DNA of 64,000 bases from positions 475,001 through 539,000 of the forward strand of contig CAJNDS010002117.1 in assembly GCA_905221605.1 (NCBI GenBank), read 5' to 3'. Position 1 is the stretch's first letter, and the number at the start of each line of letters is the position of its first letter. Shown in pieces: positions 1 to 11,830 of this stretch. This stretch comes from Symbiodinium natans. Taxonomy: Eukaryota > Sar > Dinophyceae > Suessiales > Symbiodiniaceae. The translations under genes were made by a program, and so were the position numbers. The notes under the pieces were generated by a model. The model was not told the DNA's origin. It saw nothing but the letters and a program-made list of their open reading frames with translations, and searched no databases.

Positions 1-529
1 TAACACAACAAGGGCATGAACCATAGCGCGAAACACTTAAAACCGAAAGCCCGAGAGGTCCTGGTGGAGCCAGGAGTGCTCACCAAATTGCGTTCGTTCA
101 CGTTCGAGTGTCGGCGTCAAAACCGTTCTCCCTGCGTAGACTGTAATTAATGCTGAGTATCATCACAAACGACAACGAACTGGTCCGGGCATTGGCGACT
201 TCGGTTATCCAAAATCACGTCTGCGAAGGCCCAGAGCGCAGGCTGGAACAAATTCTTTGTCGTGCTGTTTCTTTTCGTCTCGAGTATGTCCCGGAACACT
301 TAACGCAACAAACGATGGAATCAACATGCCTGCATGATGGGGGAGTCTCTCTGTCTGTCTGTTGCCCAAATTCAGGGCAAAAAGGCGAAATCAATCGCTG
401 TCCATACTACAAGTAACGTCTCCTTCTGATTGTAATTCTGGTATAGTTTCGGGACTCCGACGGGACTTCGGACTTCGGGTCTCCAACAGAAAAACACGGC
501 AAACTCTAAGCACATCTAGACGAAGATGT

Positions 530-861
530 TCAAGAAGACGCGCCTCCATGTGCCCAGACGATCAAAGGCACATCCTCACCCGCAGCTCTCTGCAGGGGCG
601 TGTGAAGACAAACTTGCACCGGGCCACCATCTCCGTGACGACGAGGTAAAGCTCTTTCCTCGGGTTTCCAGATGCCCTGCACGTTCGCCGAGTAGGAGGA
701 GCTCATCTTCGTGTGCGCCCTGCGGCATTCTGAAAGAAGTTCCAGGCGTGCTTCCTCCGTTTTGCCAGTGCATGCTTTCTCCAGTGGCAAGAAGCACCCC
801 AGCAAGATGTTCACCATTTTGTCAATAACATGCCTGCAGTAGTCGAATGGAAAACCAGCAG
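530..861 (-). CDS. exon-like ORF, unknown protein
   Basis: The minus frame opens just after a polypyrimidine tract ending in GTTGTGCAG (acceptor AG at 862-863) and runs to TGA at 530. A second possible acceptor (ACTGCAG) gives a start at 833. The middle of the translation is mixed in composition and helix-like, with K, E and R (for example EEARLELLSECRRAHTK). The end reads VPLIVWAHGG, which resembles the oxyanion-hole strand of alpha/beta hydrolases, but nothing else of that fold is visible. No family is recognised. It is called only for its composition and the upstream acceptor. Confidence 0.35.
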
Positions 862-1119
862 CTGCACAACAAAAAATAACATTGAACAAACCCCATCTTA
901 ACACCGACAGGGTGCAGCTTGGCATGTGCGTGGCAGCAACTTTGCGTGACCACGTTGCCCATGGCAGGCGGCCAGTCTACACGTGGCTGATGCTACCTTT
1001 CACTAGCCTGGCAGAGCCTCAAGCACATGCTTGAACCTGTGTTTGCGAGTGGAATGGGAAGCTCTTTGGTGAGACAGAGGAACCTCTTTCCAGCAGCACG
1101 GGGGAATTCAGGATAGTCT

Positions 1120-1320
1120 TGAATCGAACGGGAACCCTGGGAACCGAATCGTATGGAAAGGAACCGCCAGGAACAAAAATGTACAAACGAACCGAACGTA
1201 TTGTTGGCCAATAAACAAACGGATTGAATCAAGGGATCTAATCGTTTGCCGGATGACCACGGAGCCGAACCGCGAGCCAGACGGGATACGAACCGAACCG
1301 GCAAGGGTTCCGTTGCTGAA
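1120..1320. repeat. degenerate GAACCG/GAATCG repeat
   Basis: The hexamer GAACCG and variants (GAATCG, GAACGG) recur irregularly. The same words, including the phrase ACCGCCAGGAAC, recur densely at about 40160-40520, so this is a dispersed repeat family. Confidence 0.6.
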
Positions 1321-1599
1321 GCCCGTTTTGACTCTACATGATCCCCCCCATAACGCAGGATGGTGAGGAAGTCATCGTTGTCGGCGTAGGCCTGGCACAT
1401 CGTGAAAGGTTCAGCATCTGCAGAGCCACGAGGCGTGTTGCACGTGTCCCAAGGGGCTCATTAATGAATTGGTCTCATGGACCCCCAGCCGGGAAATACA
1501 GAATTCGGAGGTTTCAGGCCTCTTTTGACGACCTTATTTTGGAGGGACGGCAGTGCGATTTGCCCTCATACGCGCCCTTTGACCTGAATTCTGTATTTC

Positions 1600-1970
1600 C
1601 CTGGTTGCTAAACCCTAAACCCTCACTTAAACTATAGCGGTAGCGCAAACGATGCGGAACGACAGCGGGGGCAGGCAAAAGGCCTGCCCCCGCTGGCCAA
1701 AACCTGACGAGGCGGGCGAACGCAGGGTTTAGTTTTTGTTTCTTCGCCTGGTTTAGGAGTTTTTTGCCGCCCGCATAGCTGAACTGCACATCCACAGGAT
1801 TTAGGGCTAAGGGTTGAGACGCCGCTCAATCAAAACCGTAAACCCGAAACCCTATACTTCCTCTCTCCTGGATGCTGCTAAACTCCAAACCCTGTAAGAA
1901 CCCCAAATGTGAGCATGTAGGCTTATGCACCCTAAACCTTAAACCCGAAAAAGTAAAAACAAAACACGCG
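1600..1970. repeat. scattered interstitial telomere-like motifs
   Basis: CTAAACCCTAAACCCTCA occurs near 1609 and further AAACCC words follow to about 1960. The unit is compatible with the TTTAGGG-type telomere repeat reported for dinoflagellates. The array is too degenerate to be a chromosome end. Confidence 0.4.
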
Positions 1971-2789
1971 AAAAACATAACTAAACCAACAAAAACTGAT
2001 TGAGGGGTAGGGTCCTCCCATTCAGCCCTTTCAAGCCCTCAACATCCCTCAACCACCCAAACCATGGCCCGGCCTTCGCTGACACTTTGCTGTCGACCAC
2101 AGCCGTCGGATGTCCGCTCGGATTTGGTTTGGGTTAGCGGCTGACAGTTTTCCAAGTCTGGCCCTGGAATTTTTGTTTTCTAGGGTGCTTAGTTCATGGA
2201 GGTATCTAATCTACAGAGTTTATCTCGGTTTAGGCTTCAAGCTTGTAGGAACCACAACACGAATCGAATGGAATCGCATGAAATCTACCCAGGAAACGAC
2301 TCGTTCTTCGATTGCATACTTTTCATGATTTTAATGGAATCGCCAGCCCCTGCGATTAAATCGCATCAATCCTGGGAATTACAAGATGTTTCAAGCGGGC
2401 TTTCCGCGTTTGCTGCCACAGCTGCGCGCTGTACACGGCAGTAGCTCGACGGGTGAGACATGCAACCCTACTCTGAAGCAAGCATGCCTTGGCATCGGCA
2501 TCCAAACAGAAACTGCATTGTTCTACTGATTAATGTTGTACCTGCTTTAGTGGGGGTCCCTCTTTAGAGTCAAGTTGATTCCGGACACCCTGGCTGTGTG
2601 GGGGTCTAGAGTGGGACCCTCTTTAAAGTCAAATGGCCCCTGGATCCGGAATTTCTTCCTCAGAATTTAGGGTTTGTTTTTGAAGCCCCTGAATCTTAAA
2701 GGCAAGCCTTCTTTCCAAGACCCCGACGAAAACCCGAAATCCCAGCTGGCACGAAATCGAGACCGCGCCGTTAGGCATGGGGTGGAGGG

Positions 2790-2912
2790 GTTAGTCGGGG
2801 GGGGGGGAGAATTACAACCCCCCCCCCCCCTCATACTCCCTGAAGGATTGACCCCCCCCCCAATTCTCCCGAAAGACAAACCCCCCCCCCCCCCTCATAA
2901 CCCCCCCGCTCT
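2790..2912. repeat. C-rich tracts with TCATACTCCC spacers
   Basis: Runs of 9-14 C alternate with short phrases such as CTCATACTCCCTGAAGG. The same phrase structure returns at 4487-4710 on the far side of the satellite and CTA block. Confidence 0.7.
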
Positions 2913-3597
2913 TTGACTACGTCAGAAAGGATTTTGTTCTCATTTGGATTGTACTCTAATTCTCTATCAGTTCTCTACTTCTCTAATTTTCGAGGAATGA
3001 ATACAAGAAATAGAAACAAGAAACGGGGGGGGGGGTGGAATTTAGACGAATTCTCTACTTCTCTACTCATTCTATTTCAGCAAACCGACAGTGTAGGACT
3101 ATAGGGCAATCTGAGCAAATAGGGGGGGTTGATACGTCCGAAAGACTTTGTTGTCATCTGGATTGTACTTTAATTCTCTATCAATTCTCTACTTCTCAAA
3201 TGTTCGAAGAATGAATACAAGAAACAAAAACAAGAAACGAGGGGGGTGGAATTTAGACAAATTCTCTACTTCTCTACTCATTCTATCCCAGCAGACCGAC
3301 AGTGTAGGACCATAGGGCAATCTGAGCAAATGGGGGGGGCTGCGCCCCCCCCCAACCCCCCCGCTTTTTGATTACGTCAGAAAGGACTTTGTTGTCATTT
3401 GGATCATACTCTAATTCTCTATGAATTCTCCGCTTCTCTAATCTTCGAGGAATGAAGACAAGAAACAAAGAAACGGGGGGGTGGAATTTACACTAATGCT
3501 CTACTTCTCTACTCATTCCAGCAGACCGACAGTGTAGGACTATAGGGCAATCTGAGCAAATGGGGGGGGCTGCGCCCCCCCCCAACCCCCCCGCTTT
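2912..3597. repeat. about 216-237 bp tandem satellite, three copies
   Basis: Three head-to-tail copies start near 2912, 3128 and 3366. Each begins TTGATTACGTCAGAAAGGA or a variant, contains CTCTACTTCTCTACTCATTC, and ends GGGCAATCTGAGCAAAT followed by a G run. A fourth copy starts at 3594 but breaks after CTTTTTGACC straight into the CTA microsatellite. Confidence 0.85.
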
Positions 3598-3601
3598 TTG
3601 A

Positions 3602-4486
<885 letters not shown>

Positions 4487-4710
4487 GGGGGGGGGGAAGA
4501 AGACTGACAACCCCCCCCCCCCCCCTTAATACCCGGGGAAGACCCCACCCCCCCCCCCCCCCCCTCATACTCCCGGAAAAACAACCCCCCCCCCCCCTAT
4601 AATCCCGCAAGCAACCCCCACCCCCCCCCCCTCATACTCCCGAAAAAGACAACCCCCTCATACTCCCGGAAACCAACCCCCCCCCCTCATACTCCCGGAA
4701 GACCACCCCG
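4487..4710. repeat. C-run minisatellite with TCATACTCCCGGAA unit
   Basis: Five or six repeats of C9-C16 followed by CTCATACTCCCGGAAGA or similar. It is the counterpart of the C-rich block at 2790-2912. Confidence 0.8.
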
Positions 4711-4734
4711 CTAACGGCGCTACCTGACGAAATC

Positions 4735-5030
4735 AAGACTTCCCTTTCAAAACCATACTGGAAAAAATTGTCTCCATCAATCGTCAAAGGGGTGGTCTAG
4801 GAGCCAGCCTAACCTCGAATAATGGGCACTGTTTCGGGACATGCGTTGTGTCCTGGCCCCAGGCCTTAAAGGCAGGCCTCCTTTCCAAGATCCCGAAAAC
4901 CCGGATTCCCAACAGAGCCGAAACCAAGAATTCCCCTTTAAAAACATATTTATAAAAAAGACTCTTGATCAATCCGGCAAAGGGGTGGTCCAGGAGCCAG
5001 CCCAACCTCGAACAATAGGCTGGATCCGTT
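4735..5030. repeat. two diverged tandem copies of about 190 bp
   Basis: AAGGGGTGGTCTAGGAGCCA (from 4788) and AAGGGGTGGTCCAGGAGCCA (from 4980) sit in matching contexts about 190 bp apart. The phrase CTTAAAGGCAGGCCTCCTTT at 4864 also matches CTTAAAGGCAAGCCTTCTTT at 2695. Diverged copies of one element therefore flank the satellite, CTA and C-rich block. Confidence 0.75.
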
Positions 5031-6200
5031 TTAAGTTCGTAAACTCACCCCTTTTAAAATCACAATCGTTTAAAGAGGGCGTCGACTGTTCAGGGGAAGG
5101 GAGGGGCCCCACACACTAAAGCAGGTGCAACATTACGCAGGCAGCCTGCCTGGACGAAAGCTTACCAACTGCTGCATGGGTGCATATGGGTGCTATGGTA
5201 CGCGCTCATTAGGCTGGGGAGTCGCCTTGTTCCGATTGGTGATTGTCGCCGTCCTCCTTGAGCTTCACTCGCCGAAGTCTACCCACCAAGCTCATGTCTC
5301 GTGGCATAAGGGTGACGCGCTTGTTGTGCACGGCACAGAGGTTACCGTCCTCTCAATCTAACAGTCCAAGAAGTTAACTTCGCTACATGTTGAAATGGTC
5401 ATGGGTGATGAGCTACTCTGGGTTCGGGCAAAGGTTGGGTGCGGAGGTTTCTGGGCAATACTGACGGTCAGCCCTTCGAAATTGAAAACTGTGGGGAACT
5501 GTTGGTAATGCCTCGACAACTCAGGTTCTCCATCGTGTAGCACATTGAAAACATTTCAGCACCGTGTCCCTGCCCAAAGTTCTGGAAACGTGCGTTCACG
5601 AGAATGCAACCGCAATGTGAACGAATGTCTTGCAACCCAAGTGTGCTCAGTGCTAAGCTTTGTCAAACAAGCATTGCCTTTTGCTTGCGTGCCTCTCAAC
5701 ATCCCGTCCGATCCTCGAGGATGCCAACCAAGTACATCTCTGCAGCCTCTTGTCGAGCAGATTTTTTCATGTGAGGAGGTGAACGTGTAGCAGTGAAAGC
5801 AATCCGTTGCCTCATGAAGGGCCAACAGGGCCGTCGTCTCCATGCGAATTCCCACACGACTCCTACCCAAGGACTTGTGTTTGAAGAGGGGAGAACTATG
5901 GCTTCCTGGTTGAGGAAGCGAGATCGGTATCAAACGATTGTGAACCGTTTTGCGTGTTAACAGCCGGTGTCGTCCCGAAACTGCGCACTGGCTTCTTCTA
6001 GCGATGAAGAAGCAAAATTTACAAGCTGAAGGAAGAAGCGTTGAGCAGCAGGGCTAAAAATGGTATCAAACTAAGGGAGTGGAGGTCGCACGATTCACAT
6101 AGATGCACATGCTGTCGCAATACATAAATATATATAACATAAGATACTAAGCGTATATATATATAATGTAAATTTCTACATAGATAAATGTATAAATAGA
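5031..6200. other. no supported gene
   Basis: Short ORFs on both strands, none with recognisable motifs or convincing exon borders. An AT-rich patch with TATATA words lies at 6120-6200. Confidence 0.4.
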
Positions 6201-6454
6201 CACGTGAAACTATGTGTCAAGTTCTTAACTTCGGCTCCTTGCTAAGTCGCGATCCTCGGGAAGGTGTGTGTGCAGCCTCGGGCCGCCATGTGGAGCGAGC
6301 ATCATGCCAAAACAAACATGCGAACTCCAGCATCATTCAAATCACGTCGTCATCGGCATTCTCCGTCTCCTTCTCCCCTTCCCCTCCGGCTCTCCCCCTC
6401 TCCGTTTCGTTCGCTTCGTTAGGACATAGGCCGAAGCCTGCGCACTTGGCCCTG

Positions 6455-6640
6455 TCCTCTTCCTCTTCCTCTTCCTCTTCCTCTACGGGGCATGAGGAGC
6501 CCAAGAGTTTTCCCTCTCTTCTTATTCTTCTTCTTCTTCTTCTTCTTCTTCTTCTTCTTCTTCTACAGGGCTTGGAGAACCCCGGGGGGTCCCCCGCGCA
6601 CTGGGCGCGCCCAGGTCAAGTCCGGTCTCGGTGGAGGTTG
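6455..6640 (+). repeat. CCTCTT and CTT microsatellites with GC-rich tail
   Basis: A CCTCTT run (about 6458-6484) and a CTT run (6525-6564) each end in CTACAGGGC or CTACGGGGC. They are followed by a GC-rich tail (GGTCCCCCGCGC, GGGCGCGCCC). The pyrimidine tract plus CAG|G looks like a 3-prime splice site. Tract and tail recur at 27120-27200, so this is a dispersed element. Confidence 0.6.
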
Positions 6641-6777
6641 ATTCCCAGGCTGTTTGGATTCCCTGTCCCCCCCCCCCTGCTATCCCCTTGGGGCCTTTCC
6701 CCCTGAAATCATCGGGATTCCACTTGCGCCTGCCCGGTACCTTACTTTTCCCCTTGACCGGTGACACTGCTAGCCGG

Positions 6778-6779
<2 letters not shown>

Positions 6780-6811
<32 letters not shown>

Positions 6812-7047
6812 TTTTCTGTCTTTCTTTCTTGGTGCTTCCGGGGTGGACCCACCGACGCTGGGTTGACCCCCTCACCTGTCTCCGAGGGTGACTATGCTGA
6901 CTATACCCGATGTTCACCCCTGCATGTCTCATGTGCAGAGCTGGTTCAGCATTTGGGGCTTAGCATGGCTTAGCGTTCAGGAAGTTTAGGACCAACGGTG
7001 TCAGGGAGCGGACATCAGTCGCCCCGCCCCGCCCCGCCCCGACCCAC

Positions 7048-7092
<45 letters not shown>

Positions 7093-7229
7093 GGGCTAGT
7101 GGCAAGCCCCGATCTCTCTCTCTGTCTCTCTCTCTCTCGCTGTCTCTCTCTCTCGCTGTCTCTCTCCTGCACGCATAGCCCCCCCCGAAGGGAAGGCTGC
7201 CCCAAGGGGCGCGTGAAGTCCGAGGGTCC

Positions 7230-7274
<45 letters not shown>

Positions 7275-7275
7275 A
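6780..7275 (+). repeat. CT microsatellites separated by GC hairpins
   Basis: CT runs at 6779-6805, 7051-7089 and 7231-7274, with degenerate CT between. Short inverted repeats separate them: GGGGCTAGTGGCAAGCCCC at 7090-7109 and GCCCCAAGGGGC near 7198. The arginine/glutamate-rich ORFs here are repeat artefacts. Confidence 0.8.
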
Positions 7276-7309
7276 TGTCCCAGTCTCAAAGCCCACAACC
7301 CCAACACTC

Positions 7310-7490
7310 AAGAGCACTGCAGGCAGCGTGCTCTTCTTTGAACTTCATCCTGCGGAGCTCGTCCTCTTTCTTCTCGAACTCCTTCAAGATGTCTTTGACA
7401 AGCTGCTGGAATGACCTGGCTTGGTGGAGGCCTTTCTCTAAATTAAGTCGCTGCTTCTGCTCTGAAATGTCTGAGCCCTCCCTCCGCCCG
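7310..7490 (-). CDS. exon of a coiled-coil protein, unknown
   Basis: After an acceptor-like TTTGCAG (ending at 7491) the minus frame encodes a charged helix. It includes SEQKQRLNLEKGL, then FQQLVKDILKEFEKKEDEL and RRMKFKEEHAA, with heptad-like spacing of L, I and F. The frame stays open to a TGA at 7286, and the true donor is not clear. No family is recognised. It may belong with the exon-like segments at 7957-8230 on the same strand. The opposite strand reads only serine/arginine-rich filler. Confidence 0.5.
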
Positions 7491-7956
7491 CTGCAAAGGG
7501 TTCAAATTCAGATGCGTTCAGTCTGGGACTCAGGTCGACACAGGATCAGATGTTGCTGTAGTTTGGGGAAACTAGAGTTCTCTTAAAACTCGGCGCTGGT
7601 ACACTACGGGCCAAGCTTTAAACCTCGGAACGCTGCGAACAGTTGTTCAGCTCGAGGCTAAACATTGTAGGCAAAAGAGGCTGACCGTTGTGGACGGAAA
7701 AGGGCACGGGGCCACTAAAGCAATGTGCTGGTGTGTCTCAAAGGGGCCGCTTTGGTATCAGCAGATGCGTGGTGTTCTGCATCTCCTGAGTCGGTTGCAT
7801 GTGGCAAGCATGGGATGAATGGCGTCGCACTTCAGTCAGCTACAGGTTATGATGGCTAGGCATGGCATCCCACAAAACTCTACGATTGCTTTGCGTCTGA
7901 CTCTTGTCCAGGCCGCGCACGAGCCATAACACCGCAGGATAAACCTAAAACCTGGC

Positions 7957-8230
7957 AAGGTCTCGTGGATCTCTTGCAGCAGCCGCCTCTGCAGCGGCGC
8001 CTTTGGATCCACCTTTAGAAGCAACTGCGGACAGCAGGATGGGGCAGCCGTATCCCACACACACACAGACCGAGAACTCGGAAGAAGAAAAAGAAGTAGC
8101 TCGCAAATTCCCCTCGTTGCCTTTTTCAAGTTCCCAACCCCCCGGGCCTTGCTTCGAAAGGCATGTTTCGGCTTCTTCGCCTTGAAGTGCAACTCATCCT
8201 CCGAGGCTTCAGCAGCGAGAGTCGAGGTCT
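7957..8230 (-). CDS. exon-like segments upstream of the coiled-coil exon
   Basis: Two minus-strand pieces look coding. Near 8150-8230 the frame reads ETSTLAAEASEDELHFKAKK and ends at a possible GC donor (GCAAG|GCCC). Near 7957-8026, after CTGTCCGCAG, a piece ends at CCAG|GTTTTAG; two frames are open there, so its protein sequence is uncertain. They may be upstream exons of the coiled-coil gene. Confidence 0.3.
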
Positions 8231-8249
8231 CCTGGGCTTTCATGAATAT

Positions 8250-8800
8250 CAGATGAGATTAGCATTTGGGACTTTCAAACTAATAGTTTCATGGAAAATT
8301 TTCAAAGAGACTGACAAGAGCCATATACAAGGCTTGCTTTCTCCTTTCAAACGCTTAAAAAGTTTGCCGTCTCGCTTGTTAATTTGTTCAGCGGTTAAGC
8401 ATGCTAGTCTATTAAGGGTCGACAACTTTGGAAAACCAAAAGTAGTCAATTCCAGAGAGGATGCCAAAAACTTGAAATGGTTGAAAAGGTTCAAAAGTTT
8501 AAGAAACAATTGCAAAGCCGTTGAGTAGGACCTCTTTAGATTAGCGGAAAAATCTAAAATTCAAAGCGTGCCAAGGCAACCTGCACGAAAACTGAGAAAG
8601 CTAGGCAAGGCTAGGAGAAGCGAAGATAAGCTACGAATGTCCTGGGGAGAAGTATGCCTTTGAAGGGCGTGCACAGGAGATGCGGAAAGACACTACTGCT
8701 TGTTGTTCCATCAAGGCTAATCTGTCAGTTTAGTCGTGGGTGCCTGGGGCTTGGGTGTGACGCCTGTGTGGGGAGGTGTTTTCTTGGTACTGGCCTCGAA
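8250..8800. other. AT-richer spacer, no supported gene
   Basis: Lysine/leucine-rich ORFs are open on both strands because of A/T composition. No motif or splice border supports a gene. Confidence 0.4.
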
Positions 8801-8819
8801 ATCTATGCAATCATACAAT

Positions 8820-9400
8820 ACTGAATATTCCTGGCAATCAGAGATAGAAAACCACTACATACCAATGGAAAACCAAAAAAAACAATAAACAAACCAGTAA
8901 GAAAAACCAAAAGAAAACCAACCCTATTCCAATAAACACGAATAACCAACAGAAAACCAATAGAAAACAAATAAAACCCAATACAACCCAATAGGAAACC
9001 AATAGAAAACCAATAGGGAACCAATAGCAACCAATAAAGACCAAGAAAGCCCAATAGAAAACCAACAAAAACCAATAGAAACCAATAAAACCCAATACAA
9101 GCCAATAGAATTTACTGTATTGGTTTTCAATTGGTTTTATTGTTTTTGATTGGTTTAGAATAATTTGTTTTCTATTGGTGTTATTGGTTTTCTATGGTTT
9201 TTTGGTCTTCCATTGGTTTCTAATTGGTTTCTATTGGCTTTCTATTGGTTTCCGATTGGGTTTTATTGTGTGTTATTGGCTTTCTATTGGTTTTTATCGG
9301 TTTTCTATTGGTTTTTATTGGTGTTCTATGGGTGTTTATGGGTTTTCTATTGGTTTCTATCTGGTTTCTATCTGTTTTCTATTGGTTTGCTATTGCAGCC
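8820..9400. repeat. large imperfect palindrome of CCAATAG/CTATTGG repeats
   Basis: From about 8860 to 9110 the plus strand repeats ACCAATAGAAA-type units. From about 9118 to 9395 it repeats the complement, TTTCTATTGGT. The polarity switch lies at 9105-9120 (CCAATAGAATTTACTGTATTGG). The two arms of about 250-280 bp could pair into a long hairpin. Tryptophan/phenylalanine/tyrosine-rich ORFs here are artefacts. Confidence 0.9.
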
Positions 9401-9728
9401 AAGGTTCCGCTGGCGCTGGCGCTGGCTCTGCCTCTCGCGCTTTTGCGTGCTCCGCTGGCCTGTATACTTTGAAAATATGAGAGTATATTTGGAAGTGTTG
9501 GAAGTTTCAGCCTGAGGTTTTCAGATGTTTTCAGGAGATGTCAGTATTGGATTTGGAGCGAGGATTCTGGTATTTCTGAAGCTCCGGATGCCAGGCTGAG
9601 AAGTCTGAGATATTGCGAGGTGACCTCAGTCTAGAACAGTCCTGACCACTCATGGCATTGTTCTACTCCTGTTCTTGTGGATTCTTTAGCTCGAGACCCT
9701 GTGTAGGCGAAGGATAACATCAGCTTTG
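9401..9728. other. no supported gene
   Basis: GC-rich (GCTGGCGCTGGCGCTGGCTC near 9411), then mixed sequence. Nothing recognisable. Confidence 0.4.
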
Positions 9729-9836
9729 TCACTTCCAGCGCCTCTTCTTCGGCTTGCGACGGGAATCCGTCGCGTGCGGCGGCTTCTTCGGCTGCTCAGC
9801 TGGCCTCTTCTTGATCCTCAGCTGGGTCCCCCTGCT
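9729..9836 (-). CDS. terminal exon with basic, nuclear-localisation-like tail
   Basis: After the acceptor GCGCTAG (ending at 9837) the minus frame reads 35 codons to TGA at 9729-9731. The peptide has two lysine/arginine clusters (IKKRPAEQPKKPP and RRKPKKRRWK) separated like a bipartite nuclear localisation signal. A further exon-like frame lies upstream at about 9850-9935 (AAQTVPSASATACDALEQK), but the join between them is unresolved. Protein identity is unknown. Confidence 0.45.
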   Translation of the reverse strand, partial: SRGTQLRIKKRPAEQPKKPPHATDSRRKPKKRRWK

Positions 9837-9944
9837 CTAGCGCGCCTTGTAGCTAAACTGCTAAACTTCACAACACCCATTTTCTGCTCAAGGGCATCGC
9901 AAGCTGTAGCTGAGGCACTTGGCACCGTCTGGGCGGCTCCGAGC

Positions 9945-10003
9945 CATGGCCCACAGGGCCCCAAAAAGGGGCCCTCTAGGGCCCCTCTCTAGGGGGCCTA
10001 GTC
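9945..10003. repeat. cluster of GGGCCC palindromes
   Basis: GGGCCCC/GGGGCCC words recur four to five times in about 55 bp and can form several alternative short hairpins. Confidence 0.7.
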
Positions 10004-10794
10004 TCCTACAGCCCCTGGAGCCATGATCGGAGAAGCTTTCTGAGGGGTTCCTTTGGGGTTTATTAATAATGGTTGCAAACCACAACTCGGGTTGTCAAAT
10101 CTTACTGTTTGCTAGACTCACGCTGGCCGAAATTGACGTTGATGCCTCACAACTTATACTGCACCAAGGCTTGCCCTGCGTCTTGAAGTTAACAACATGG
10201 TGACTGCAAGACACTGGAGGGCTCGATGGGCTTAAAGCCTGAAGCAAAACAAACAAACCACAAACAAACAAGCACAAGGATGCACACAACACAACACACA
10301 CACACAGAGACACTTACAGACAGACAAACAGACTCAGCAGCAATTAGCAAATAGCAATCAACAGCAAACAACAGCAAACAACAGCAAACAGCAAGCAGCC
10401 AACACCCGACACCCAGCAACCAACAAGTAAGCGACAAGCGATCTCTCTCTCTCTCTATCTTTCTCTCTTTCTCTCTTTCTTGGCTTCACTGAGCAGGTCC
10501 GAGCTCCCAGCCACTGATGGAGCCGCAAGATCTGAGTGGCAATGTGCTAAGCTGCTAAGAGGACTTTGGTTCAAGAGCCGTTGTGATATCTCTGGCATAG
10601 CGGGTTGAAAACCCGAGGCCCTGGCTAGATAGCTTCCATCGCCAAGGCAGCCTTGATAAGCCAGTGACCTGACCTTGGCGGCGCGGCACTGTGGTGGCCG
10701 ATCTACTTGGGGCTGTTGAAGATGTGAGGACTCCGTCCTCAAGCTTTAAGCTGAGAATCCGCCGAAGGCCCAGCGGAAGATGGCAATTGGAACA
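10004..10794. other. no supported gene; AAACAACAGC, CA and CT repeats
   Basis: Contains CACACA and ACAACAGCAAAC repeats at 10230-10400 and a CT tract at 10442-10480. ORFs on both strands have no recognisable content. Confidence 0.4.
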
Positions 10795-11830
10795 TTTTGA
10801 GGCGGAGGATTGCATGAGAACTTGAAATCTGAAAGTTGGAAGATTTCAAACTTGGAAGATTCCCTTCATCATGAAACATGAGCGCAACCAAGTTTTTGAA
10901 ATTTGGAGGCCAACCAAAGGACACAGTATTCATGAAAGTCTTGAATATTGAGGGTCAAGGGCACCAAAGGACACAGTGTTCATGAGAAACTTCAATTTTT
11001 AGGTCAAGTGACCAAAAGGACAGTTTTTGGCAACTTTTGAGGCCGGAGCGCCAAAGGACACGGCTTCATTTAAGACGTTGAATTTGAAGTGAGGGCACCA
11101 AACAAAACTGAAATACAAAAAACAAAGGACAAATGTGCATGAAACTTAGATTTTGGACGTCACTGCATCTGAGAACCAAGTGTTTTTGACTAAAGGGGTG
11201 ACCAAAAAGGCAATTTTGGCAAGCTTTTCATGAAACCTTGATTTCTTTGAGGGAGGTACCCAAAGGACACGGCTTCAAATGAGAGCATTTGAATTTGAAA
11301 TGAGCGCAAAACAAAGGACTGAATTGCGAAAGTTGGAAGATGCCCTTCGTCAGGAAACATGAGTCTCAGGCGACAAGAACGCAAACATTGACAAGCAAAA
11401 ACACGAATTTCAATGTTCATGTAAGCTTCGAATTTGGTGGACCAAAGGAGTTCATGAAAACTTGGTATTTTCAGGTCAAGGCATCAAAAGACACGGGAAA
11501 TCAGAATTTTCAAGGACAAGGCACCAAAGCAGAAGTGCTCATGAGAAACTTGAATTTGAGATTTCAGCACGGCTTTCATGAACAAATGGAATTGAGAGGT
11601 CAAGTTTCCAGAGATCATAGTTGTGGAGTCAGATTTGAATTCCAGGCCAAAAAAGACCAAAAGACACGAATGAGACAAACACAAATGTTGTGAGAGAAGT
11701 TTTCAGGAATGTTCTTGAGGCTAAGACACCAAACAAGGGACCCAAGGACCAACCGGCTGCAAGAACTTTGAATTTTCAGATCCAGGCACCAAAGACGCAG
11801 TGTTCAATGAAAACCTCAAATGTTCAGGGG
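10795..11830. repeat. degenerate 60-70 bp tandem repeat
   Basis: The phrases CACCAAAGGACACAGTGTTC, ATGAAAACTTGAATTT and AGGTCAAG recur at irregular spacing through about 1 kb, for example near 10920, 10965, 11065, 11260, 11470, 11520 and 11790. This looks like an old minisatellite. ORFs inside it share its repeat words. Confidence 0.65.

Larger units (their letters stand above)
862..2660. other. no supported gene; repeat-rich spacer
   Basis: ORFs exist in several frames but none has convincing composition or splice context. The stretch holds GAACCG-type repeats, scattered CCCTAAA-like motifs and an AATCG-rich patch near 2240-2360. Confidence 0.4.

Noticed and set aside
8803-9515. Apparent membrane proteins rich in W, F and Y on both strands
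   Set aside because: Translations of the CCAATAG palindromic repeat.
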